Positions 1-5,051 of a stretch of 5,172 nt of DNA are shown piece after piece. The notes beneath the pieces are model-generated. The model was not told where the DNA came from. It saw only the letters and a list, made by a program, of their open reading frames with translations, and ran no database searches. The first letter of the stretch is position 1, and the number at the start of each line of letters is the position of its first letter. Where the stretch lies: assembly GCA_041476545.1 (NCBI GenBank), contig JBGOTP010000363.1, forward strand, positions 1 through 5,172, read 5' to 3'. Both the position numbers and the translations under genes were made by a program. Source of the DNA: JBGOTP01 sp041476545. Lineage in GTDB: Bacteria; Acidobacteriota; Vicinamibacteria; Vicinamibacterales; CAVVIG01.

Positions 1-205
1 CAATTGGATACGTAACCTGGTCCTCGAGGATGTCCGGGCTTCGATCCCAGCGCGAGTAAATGATGACCTGCGTGTCGGACAGATCCGGAATCGCATCGAG
101 AGGGATGTTCTTCACCGCCCACGTTGCGCCAACGAGGGCGACGGCGGTGAGAATCAAAACGAGGAACTTGTTCGTCGCGCTGAAGGCGATGATTCTGTTG
201 ATCAC
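1..205 (-). CDS. cusA: CusA-type heavy-metal RND efflux pump, N-terminal fragment
   Basis: This is the inner-membrane, proton-driven pump subunit of a tripartite metal efflux system. Only the first 68 residues lie in the window; the gene runs off the left edge. The start is a GTG at 205-203 whose GTGA overlaps the TGA stop of the upstream adaptor gene, the usual sign of translational coupling. The ribosome binding site is weak. Visible features are a short basic/amphipathic N-terminus (MINRIIAFSATNKF), the first membrane helix (about residues 14-30, LVLILTAVALVGATWAV), then IPLDAIPDLSDTQVII and DILEDQVTYPI. The DA-PDLSD-QVII and Q-V-TYP motifs are typical of the HME branch of RND pumps (CusA/CzcA). 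The SDTQVIIYSRWDRSPD stretch most resembles the copper/silver members, but the metal-relay methionines lie outside the window, so copper specificity is inferred. Confidence 0.93.
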   Translation of the reverse strand, partial: MINRIIAFSATNKFLVLILTAVALVGATWAVKNIPLDAIPDLSDTQVIIYSRWDRSPDILEDQVTYPI

Positions 206-1446
206 TGCTGCTGCCCTGAATGCGAAGGCTCTGTCGCGTTCGGAGCCTTCTTGAACGCGGCAAGTGCCGAGCGAAAACGGGACTCAGAGTCGATGAGGAA
301 GTTTGCGGACGTGACCACCTCCTCGCCCTCGCTGACACCGCCCAGAACCTCGTAGTACCCCTCCGCGGCCCGCCCGAGAGTCACCGAACGCGGCTCGAAC
401 ATGCCTCCATCCTTCACGACGAAGACGACCTGCGTAGCGCCGGTGTCGAGGACCGCGTCCCGCGGGAGCGCAAGTGTCTCGCCGAGGGGAATATGGATGG
501 TGACCTTCACGAATGACTCCGGTCGGAGGCTCCGGTCAGGCGTAGGAACGAGCATCCGGACACGAACGGTGCGAGTGGAAGGATTGAGGATGGAATCGAC
601 AGCGGCGACCTTCGCCGAGTAGACGCGGCCCGGAACGGAAGGCACGGTGATGTCGACGGGCTGGCCTGCCTGGACGAGCGGCGCCTCGTACTCGTACACC
701 TGCGCGTAAACCCACACTGCCTTGTCCGGGAGGAGCAAGTTCGTCGGGTCACTCTTCTCGTGCATGATCGCGTCGAGCTGTGCCTCCGAAAGACCTTGCT
801 GACGAAGTTTTAGTGCAGCGGAGCGCACAATTGCGTTCGAGCCTGCGCGCGCCTCTGCGAAGGGACTGCCTTTCGTGCCCGCTTGCGACTTGAGCGCCTC
901 CCGGTACTCGACGATCGCCTGGTACAGCATCGGGTCGTAGGCCACGCGACCGACGGCATGGATGTCCGCCGCGAGGGCTCGCGTCGTGACTACATCTCGA
1001 GTGACACCAATCAGCTGCTGCCGCTCCTGAGTGAGCGTGAACGGAGCGTGCCCGGGGACGTGTCCGGTCTCGCCATTCACCTCGTCCTCATAGACCGGAA
1101 TGTAGTCCATCCCCATCTCGTCTTTTGCGGGCTTCGGCGACGTCACGTCGGGTCGCATGGGATGGCGATACGTCACCACTCTGCGCTCGCCGGCTACTTT
1201 GGTTCCCGTACCCGCTTCATCGTGAGGTGCGGCTTCGTCGACGTGATCGAGCCTCATCTGGCAAATGGGACAGATGCCCGGTTTGTCGGACACGATCTGC
1301 GGGTGCATCGCACACTGGTAGTAGCCGTGCTTCGAAGCGCCCCCGGGCGCGACTCCGTCCCACAACGTTGAGCGCGTTGCGAAGAACACCGCCACGCCCG
1401 CAAAGGCGAACAGGATGACGAGCACCAACACCCAACGCTTAGCCAC
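202..1446 (-). CDS. cusB: CusB-type RND periplasmic adaptor with heavy-metal-binding modules
   Basis: This is a membrane-fusion protein linking the inner-membrane RND pump to the outer-membrane channel, and it can bind metal in the periplasm. I chose the GTG at 1446 (414 aa) because AAGGAG lies 5 nt upstream and it gives an 8-bp overlap (GTGGCTAA) with the preceding gene. A longer ATG reading from 1494 has no such support. An N-terminal membrane anchor or uncleaved signal spans about residues 5-22. A heavy-metal-binding module at about 42-69 has YYQCAMHP and CPICQM, with C45, M47, H48, C59, C62 and M64. A second, cysteine-free module at about 93-119 has HPMRPD and DEMGMDYIPVYEDE, a form common in CusB proteins. 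The barrel-sandwich, helical hairpin and beta-barrel regions follow, and the protein ends with SANFLIDSESRFRSAL, a typical adaptor C-terminus. It is the second gene of the operon. The family is clear; the copper/silver substrate is inferred from the modules and the CusA neighbour. Confidence 0.93.
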   Translation of the reverse strand: MAKRWVLVLVILFAFAGVAVFFATRSTLWDGVAPGGASKHGYYQCAMHPQIVSDKPGICPICQMRLDHVDEAAPHDEAGTGTKVAGERRVVTYRHPMRPDVTSPKPAKDEMGMDYIPVYEDEVNGETGHVPGHAPFTLTQERQQLIGVTRDVVTTRALAADIHAVGRVAYDPMLYQAIVEYREALKSQAGTKGSPFAEARAGSNAIVRSAALKLRQQGLSEAQLDAIMHEKSDPTNLLLPDKAVWVYAQVYEYEAPLVQAGQPVDITVPSVPGRVYSAKVAAVDSILNPSTRTVRVRMLVPTPDRSLRPESFVKVTIHIPLGETLALPRDAVLDTGATQVVFVVKDGGMFEPRSVTLGRAAEGYYEVLGGVSEGEEVVTSANFLIDSESRFRSALAAFKKAPNATEPSHSGQQQ

Positions 1447-2737
1447 GGGTCTCCTTACGTGCCGGCGGACGCGGAATGTCACTCCCCACTGCACGCTCGA
1501 GATCCGCGTACGCTCTCTCGAACTCGGCTTGAGACTCGATGTGCTCGGTGTGGATCATCTCGATTTGCCGGAGCGAGTCCACGAGCGACAGGAAATCCAC
1601 CGCGCCGGTCCGGTAACCGCTTTCAGTTACGGCCAGGGCTTGCTCGACCTGCGGAACGTGCGTGGTCGTGAGCAGTCGATACTGCGCGAGTGCGGTCTCT
1701 ACCCGTACGTAGGCCTGATTCACCTCGCGCCGAATGTGATCCCCGACGCGACGACGCTCCGCTTTCGTCGCCGAGAGCCGTGCGTTCGCTTCGCTGACGC
1801 CGGCGTCGTACTTCGCCCGCTGGGCAATCGGGAGGGTCATAGATGCCATCGCGCCAAATCCATCTCGGGAGCCGGTGTTTTCGAAGCGTCCGACCGAGAA
1901 CTCGAAATCAGGGAGCCGGGCACGCTCGGCAAGCCGCACCGAGGCTTCTTCGCGGCGCACCGCCGCGGTCTGAGCCGCGATCTCGGGACGCCGTGACTCA
2001 GCAAGATCCGTCAGCGACTCGAGTGTCGCTTCGAGCCGCGGCGGAGGAGGGTCCTCTGGAATCCCCAGCGGCTCCGTCCCCGGTCGACTGAGCGCTTCCC
2101 TGAGCTCGGCCTCAGCGCTCCGGATCGCGAGGGTCTCTGTTTGCAGACGATTGATGAGATGGGTGAGCTCTCCTTGCGCTCGAAGCACGTCGGATTGTGA
2201 GACCTCGCTGGTTCCGTACTTCTGCTCGGCGATCCGCGTCACCGATTGCACGAGATCCTTCTCGCGCGTGTAGACGGCGATGAGCCGGTGGACTTGCCAG
2301 AGGGTGTAGTAGGCTTTCGTTACACCTGCGACGACATCGAGCTCCGCCGCGCGGGCGTCCTTCTCAACCATCGCAGCGTCTTGACTCGCCACTTCTCCCG
2401 CGAGAGCGCGCTTGCCCGGAAAGGGAACCTTCTGCGCGAGCCGAAAGATGTTGTTGTCAGCACGGTCCAGACGTAGCGATTCGGGAGCGTTCCACACCTC
2501 GTAGCTGAGAACCGGATCCTCGAGCGCGGATACCCGTGCCGGCACGGAAAGAGCGGCACGTGCGCGGTCCGCTGCAGCGGCTAGCCCGGGATTGTGCTGC
2601 CTTGCTTCCTCAATCACCTCAGAGAGGCGAAGCACTGGCTCGCGCATTTGCGCGCTCACGAGGGGAACAGCGGGAACGAGCCACGGAGCTAGCAGCGCCG
2701 CAACCATCCACCGCGCGCGAGAAGATGTCTCTTTCAT
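1439..2737 (-). CDS. TolC-family outer-membrane efflux channel (CusC-like)
   Basis: This is the outer-membrane exit duct of the tripartite efflux complex and the first gene of the operon. The ATG at 2737 (432 aa) is chosen because it begins a good signal peptide, MKETSS followed by a hydrophobic stretch to about residue 29 (VSA|Q), with GGGAGG 11 nt upstream. The open frame extends to 2875, but that extension is unlike a protein N-terminus and crosses the control region. There is no lipobox cysteine, so unlike E. coli CusC it is probably not a lipoprotein. Both halves of the outer-membrane efflux duplication are visible: LSEVIEEARQHNPGL (38-52), DPVLSYEVWN, QKVPFPGKR (102-110) and YGTSEVSQSDVLRAQGEL (174-191), then TLPIAQRAKYDAGV (301-314) and SGYRTGAVDFLSLVDSLRQIE (373-393). 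The length is normal for the family. It ends 8 bp inside the adaptor gene. Confidence 0.93.
   Translation of the reverse strand: MKETSSRARWMVAALLAPWLVPAVPLVSAQMREPVLRLSEVIEEARQHNPGLAAAADRARAALSVPARVSALEDPVLSYEVWNAPESLRLDRADNNIFRLAQKVPFPGKRALAGEVASQDAAMVEKDARAAELDVVAGVTKAYYTLWQVHRLIAVYTREKDLVQSVTRIAEQKYGTSEVSQSDVLRAQGELTHLINRLQTETLAIRSAEAELREALSRPGTEPLGIPEDPPPPRLEATLESLTDLAESRRPEIAAQTAAVRREEASVRLAERARLPDFEFSVGRFENTGSRDGFGAMASMTLPIAQRAKYDAGVSEANARLSATKAERRRVGDHIRREVNQAYVRVETALAQYRLLTTTHVPQVEQALAVTESGYRTGAVDFLSLVDSLRQIEMIHTEHIESQAEFERAYADLERAVGSDIPRPPARKETRG
1444..1457 (-). promoter_or_regulatory. Ribosome binding site that fixes the adaptor GTG start
   Basis: On the minus strand, AAGGAG (1457-1452) is followed by five bases and GTG (1446-1444). 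This strong Shine-Dalgarno match inside the end of the TolC-like gene decides the adaptor start in favour of GTG 1446 over the upstream ATG at 1494. Confidence 0.8.
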
Positions 2738-2753
2738 AGAAATGCCAACCTCC

Positions 2754-2830
2754 CGGCGAAACATTTCTCTGACAATCCGCCACTGTCGTGGTTGCTCGTA
2801 AGATACCCGTGATCGGCGTACCGTTTCTCT
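2754..2830. repeat. Imperfect 17-bp direct repeat pair in the divergent region
   Basis: CGGCGAAACATTTCTCT (2754-2770) and CGGCGTACCGTTTCTCT (2814-2830) match at 14 of 17 positions, with identical CGGCG and TTTCTCT ends. They are in the same orientation and offset by exactly 60 bp, close to a whole number of helical turns. One copy overlaps the candidate -10 element of the efflux promoter, and the other overlaps the left arm of the local inverted repeat. The pattern could be two sites for a regulator; none is identified. Confidence 0.45.
2770..2795 (-). promoter_or_regulatory. Candidate ECF-sigma promoter for the efflux operon
   Basis: Read on the minus strand, GCAACC (2795-2790) is followed by a 16-base spacer and GTCA (2773-2770). 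An AAC-containing -35 element and a GTC-containing -10 element about 16-17 bases apart is the general layout of ECF-sigma promoters. The predicted transcript would start roughly 20-25 bases upstream of the TolC-like ATG at 2737. Such short motifs occur by chance, so this rests on position as much as on sequence. Confidence 0.35.
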
Positions 2831-2936
2831 ATCGGATACGGCTCGGCCGTCTTCGCGTAACACGGAGGGAGACAACGCTCGATCTTCCTTGTTACGCTTG
2901 GGTGTGGCCGGCGTAGTACTTCATCGAAGGGGACGT

Positions 2937-3536
2937 GTGACTGAGGACACGAGTGACGAGATTCTCATGGCAGCCTACCAAGCGGGCAATCAGGAAGCCT
3001 TCGGCGAGCTCTTCGACCGCTACGCCGGGCGCATTTACGGGTTCGTCGTGAGACGTTTGGGCGACGTCTCGACCGCTGAGGATCTCTACCAGGAGGCCTT
3101 TCTTCGGCTCCATCGAGCCAAGGACTCCTATGACCCAGAGCGGCCGTTTCGCACCTGGCTGTTCACCATCGTTCACAATCTGGTGACAGATACGCTCCGG
3201 AACCGAAAACGCTCTCCCACCCGGGACTCCGAGCGCGTTCAACTCACCCTGGCTGGCGACGAAGGGAACATCCCCAAGGCGGCCATCAACGACCAATCTC
3301 CGGAGAGGCTTCTCGCTGCGCGTGAATCGACGTGCGCACTATCACGCGTCCTCTCCGCGCTCCCGCCGGACGAGGCTACGGTTCTCATCCTCGCCCGCTT
3401 TGAGGGCCTTGCCTATGACGAGATCGGCTCCGTCATCGGACGCTCGACCGCGGCCGCAAAGCAGCTCGCCTATCGGGCTCTCAAGCGCGTTCGAGCCGAA
3501 CTCATCGCGAGCGGACATGCAGAAGGTTTTCGATGA
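2937..3536 (+). CDS. ECF-family RNA polymerase sigma factor
   Basis: This is an alternative sigma factor that directs RNA polymerase to a stress regulon. I place the start at GTG 2937 (199 aa) because GAAGGGGA lies just upstream. An earlier TTG at 2889 would add 16 residues unlike a sigma N-terminus. Region 2 spans about residues 10-92: AYQAGNQEAFGELFDRYAGRIYGFV, then AEDLYQEAFLRLHRA (47-61, core-binding region 2.2) and FRTWLFTIVHNLVTDTLRNRKR (71-92, -10 recognition). Region 4 spans about 142-189, with a helix-turn-helix in LAYDEIGSVIGRSTAAAKQLAYRALKRVRAEL. The two-domain layout without sigma regions 1 and 3 is diagnostic of ECF factors. The stop overlaps the anti-sigma start (ATGA, 3533-3536). 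It probably controls its own operon and possibly the divergent efflux genes. The ECF subgroup is not assigned. Confidence 0.95.
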   Translation: MTEDTSDEILMAAYQAGNQEAFGELFDRYAGRIYGFVVRRLGDVSTAEDLYQEAFLRLHRAKDSYDPERPFRTWLFTIVHNLVTDTLRNRKRSPTRDSERVQLTLAGDEGNIPKAAINDQSPERLLAARESTCALSRVLSALPPDEATVLILARFEGLAYDEIGSVIGRSTAAAKQLAYRALKRVRAELIASGHAEGFR

Positions 3537-4423
3537 CCAAGAACTACACCTGTGCTGGCTACCAAGAGTGGCTCGTCGAATCGCTGAACGCACCTTTGAG
3601 CGACGACGCCCAGACCCTTCTCACTCGCCATCTCGAGACGTGCGCCGCCTGCGTTGCGTCGTCCACGGAGCTCCGCGAAAGCTGGGATCTCTTTGGCAAC
3701 CTCGGTGCCGTCAAACCTCCTACGGACGTCAGGGAACGGACGCGTAGAGCCGTCCTCGAGCTCATGGTGGGGGAGAAGGCGAACGCAACGCGACGGAAGT
3801 GGCATGAAGTCGCAAGCACACCGCTGGCGGTGGCGTCTGCGCTCCTCGTAGCCGGAGCGACCCTGTCTCTCTTGAGCGGACTCATTTGGGGAAGCACCTT
3901 GCCCCAAGGACACGTCTTTTTCTGCGCCGCAATGTACACCGGGCTCCTCGTCGGCGCGTTCTCGTGGATCTATGGCGCTACGACCGTCAACGGAGTGCAC
4001 CTCGACGTTGCGGCGCGCATTGGGGTGTTGTCACTCGCGATCACCGTCGCAGCGATCACGGCGTGCCCGCAGTTCCAGGTTCTCGCCTTGTGGGACAGTT
4101 CTGCGCTCGGACGCTTCTTTACAGCGCGACTAGGCGCCGGCGGGAGCTCGCTCGTATTCGGATTCGGCTACGGCTTGTTTCCGGGATTCCTTGCAGCGCT
4201 CTTTGGCGGGAACCTTCTTGCCGAACGACCTGTTGCCAATAGCTTCGTGACGGGAGCGGTCGTGTTCCTCCTTGCAAGCCCGGTCATCTATCTGCAGTCC
4301 GCACCGTTCACCTCAGGCGTAGTCGTGAGCTGGATCACGGGTACGGCGGTAGGAGCGCTCTGCGGCGTTCTGGGCGCCGTACGAGTCCGGCAGAGAGTCG
4401 CTGATGCTTCAGTGCTTGGCTGA
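3533..4423 (+). CDS. Membrane anti-sigma factor: zinc-finger (ZAS) motif plus six membrane helices
   Basis: This 296-residue protein probably holds the adjacent ECF sigma factor inactive at the membrane. ATG 3533 overlaps the sigma stop, and AAGG lies 8 nt upstream. The cytoplasmic N-terminus carries C7-x25-H33-x3-C37-x2-C40 (HLETCAAC), the zinc-binding anti-sigma pattern. A soluble linker runs to about residue 95. Six hydrophobic segments follow at about 97-119, 126-149, 159-178, 204-229, 237-256 and 260-283. Most ZAS proteins have one membrane helix or none, so this membrane part is large. It recalls the six-helix NrsF/DUF1109 anti-sigma proteins linked to heavy-metal response, but I cannot show homology without an alignment. 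Cysteines at 131 (helix 2), 178 (end of helix 3, before P179) and 277 (helix 6) could sense metal or redox change. The anti-sigma role is well supported by motif and context; the signal is inference. Confidence 0.82.
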   Translation: MTKNYTCAGYQEWLVESLNAPLSDDAQTLLTRHLETCAACVASSTELRESWDLFGNLGAVKPPTDVRERTRRAVLELMVGEKANATRRKWHEVASTPLAVASALLVAGATLSLLSGLIWGSTLPQGHVFFCAAMYTGLLVGAFSWIYGATTVNGVHLDVAARIGVLSLAITVAAITACPQFQVLALWDSSALGRFFTARLGAGGSSLVFGFGYGLFPGFLAALFGGNLLAERPVANSFVTGAVVFLLASPVIYLQSAPFTSGVVVSWITGTAVGALCGVLGAVRVRQRVADASVLG

Positions 4424-4480
4424 GGTGGTAGCCATGCCACGGTTTCCGGCAGGCGGCATCCAAGCCACGGGAGGACGGGC

Positions 4481-4606
4481 TTGAGCCGCTCGCGTAAGAT
4501 CGTCGTGCTTCTTCTCGCGGTCCTGAGCATCGGGCTTCGGGCGACGGTCGGCTACCCGGCAGGGTTTGCTGAACTTCTGTCCCGGTCGTCGGTTGGACGG
4601 ACCTGA
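4481..4606 (+). CDS. Probable small membrane or secreted protein (41 aa)
   Basis: A TTG at 4481 is preceded by GGGAGG with a 6-base spacer, and the frame runs 41 codons to TGA at 4604. The peptide begins MSRSRK, then a hydrophobic core KIVVLLLAVLSIGL (6-19), then RATVGYPAGFAELLSRSSVGRT. The basic N-terminus plus hydrophobic run looks like a signal peptide or a single membrane anchor. It sits 57 bp after the anti-sigma gene and 18 bp before the bufferin-like gene, in the same direction, so co-transcription is likely. It is in the same frame as the anti-sigma gene, with no stop between 4423 and 4604, so it might be a former C-terminal extension cut off by the TGA at 4421. I recognise no family. 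The ribosome binding site and codon pattern favour a real gene, but its size keeps confidence moderate. Confidence 0.45.
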   Translation: MSRSRKIVVLLLAVLSIGLRATVGYPAGFAELLSRSSVGRT

Positions 4607-4624
4607 ACCAAGGAAGGGGAGACC

Positions 4625-4900
4625 ATGAATCGAACCACAGTCGGAAAAGGCATGTTGATCGCGAGCGCTGCTGCCGCGCTGATACTCGCGGGCAACGTCA
4701 CGGCGCGCGCCGGGGAGAAGACCGGCGGAGACGTGCACTGCGCCGGCATCAACGCCTGCAAAGGTCAGGGAAGCTGCGCGGGTGCAGACAACGCCTGCAA
4801 GGGCAAGAATGGCTGCAAGGGCAAGGGCTTCGTCGACGTGAGCAGCGCTGACGAGTGCGCGAAGAAGGGCGGCAAGGTCGTCGAGCCCAAGAAGATGTAG
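4625..4900 (+). CDS. bufA2: Bufferin-type periplasmic metallophore precursor (BufA2/DUF2282-like)
   Basis: This is a 91-residue exported, cysteine-rich, probably copper-binding peptide. ATG 4625 has a strong AGGAAGGGGAG upstream. Residues 1-29 form a signal peptide (basic MNRTTVGKG, hydrophobic core, ARA|GEK). The mature part carries C39, C45, C51, C58, C64 and C78 in VHCAGINACKGQ, GSCAG, NACKGKNGCKGKGF and DECAKKGGKVV; the repeated CKG/CAG spacing is characteristic of bufferin-like proteins. Bufferins are copper-induced peptides whose cysteines are modified by an MNIO enzyme (BufB, DUF692) with partner BufC, and they buffer copper in the periplasm. Neither partner follows here: a TetR-type gene is next. 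The peptide may therefore be modified by enzymes encoded elsewhere, or work unmodified. It closes the sigma/anti-sigma operon, a context known for bufferin genes. The coding DNA has internal repeats (TGCAAGGGCAAG at 4796-4807 and 4814-4825). Confidence 0.82.
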   Translation: MNRTTVGKGMLIASAAAALILAGNVTARAGEKTGGDVHCAGINACKGQGSCAGADNACKGKNGCKGKGFVDVSSADECAKKGGKVVEPKKM

Positions 4901-4909
4901 CGTGCCGAG

Positions 4910-4942
4910 GCGGGGAGGGTGCTACACACGCACGCTCCCCGC
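4910..4942 (+). terminator. Strong hairpin after the bufferin-like gene, no T-run
   Basis: GCGGGGAG (4910-4917) pairs perfectly with CTCCCCGC (4935-4942). Inside it GTGC (4919-4922) pairs with GCAC (4930-4933), leaving one G-G mismatch and a 7-base loop (TACACAC). The hairpin starts 10 bases after the stop codon. It is a good end-of-operon or 3'-protecting structure, but the bases after it (ACGTTGCG) contain no T-run, so it is not a textbook intrinsic terminator. Confidence 0.6.
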
Positions 4943-5019
4943 ACGTTGCGAGACACGGCGCCGGCATCGCGCCGCCGGACTGGCATCTCTTCATGCAGCA
5001 ACCGGACGTGGCCATTGAC

Positions 5020-5034
5020 TGACCTGGCCGGTCA
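5020..5034. promoter_or_regulatory. Palindromic operator-like site upstream of the TetR-type gene
   Basis: TGACC-TGGCC-GGTCA has perfect 5-bp arms around a 5-bp centre. It touches a TTGACT sequence (5015-5020) that could serve as a -35 element and ends 17 bp before the preferred ATG of the regulator. TetR-family proteins commonly repress their own genes through palindromes with TGAC/GTCA arms, so an autoregulatory site is plausible. The matching -10 (TATTGG, 5037-5042) is poor. Confidence 0.45.
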
Positions 5035-5051
5035 TGTATTGGTGCGGTCAC

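Larger units (their letters stand above)
2738..2936. promoter_or_regulatory. Divergent control region between efflux operon and sigma-factor operon
   Basis: About 199 bp separate the start codons of the minus-strand efflux operon and the plus-strand ECF sigma operon, so both promoters should lie here. Visible elements are an ECF-type promoter match facing the efflux operon (2770-2795), an imperfect 17-bp direct repeat (2754-2770 and 2814-2830), and an imperfect inverted repeat CCGTTTC/GATACGG (2821-2827 and 2835-2841, one mismatch per arm, 7-bp gap). For the plus strand I see only a poor sigma70-like pair, TTGTTA (2889-2894) and TAGTAC (2914-2919), with a 19-bp spacer. Neither transcription start can be placed firmly. 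Confidence 0.65.

Noticed and set aside
2769..2804. CTGACA and TAAGAT as a sigma70 promoter for the sigma-factor operon
   Set aside because: The spacer is 24 bp, far longer than the usual 17 bp.
2738..2875. A 46-residue N-terminal extension of the TolC-like gene starting at 2875
   Set aside because: The extension has no hydrophobic signal and would bury the real signal peptide starting at 2737. It also occupies the divergent control region.
2889..2936. An earlier TTG start for the ECF sigma factor
   Set aside because: The extra 16 residues do not resemble a sigma N-terminus, and the good ribosome binding site GAAGGGGA sits before GTG 2937.
3470..4000. A 176-codon minus-strand open frame across the sigma/anti-sigma junction
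   Set aside because: It is the antisense shadow of two well-supported genes in GC-rich DNA, with no recognisable motif and arginine-rich, low-complexity content.
4434..4484. A 16-codon open frame (ATG 4434) with GAGGTG upstream
   Set aside because: It has a plausible ribosome binding site, but the peptide MPRFPAGGIQATGGRA is too short and featureless to call a gene or a leader peptide.
4409..4738. A 109-codon minus-strand open frame opposite the small ORF and the bufferin start
   Set aside because: No motif or clear ribosome binding site, and it overlaps the strongly supported bufferin gene on the other strand.
4957..4978. A second GC-rich hairpin (GGCGC/GCGCC or CCGGC/GCCGG)
   Set aside because: The stems are only 5 bp, mutually exclusive and expected by chance in this GC-rich stretch; there is no T-run.
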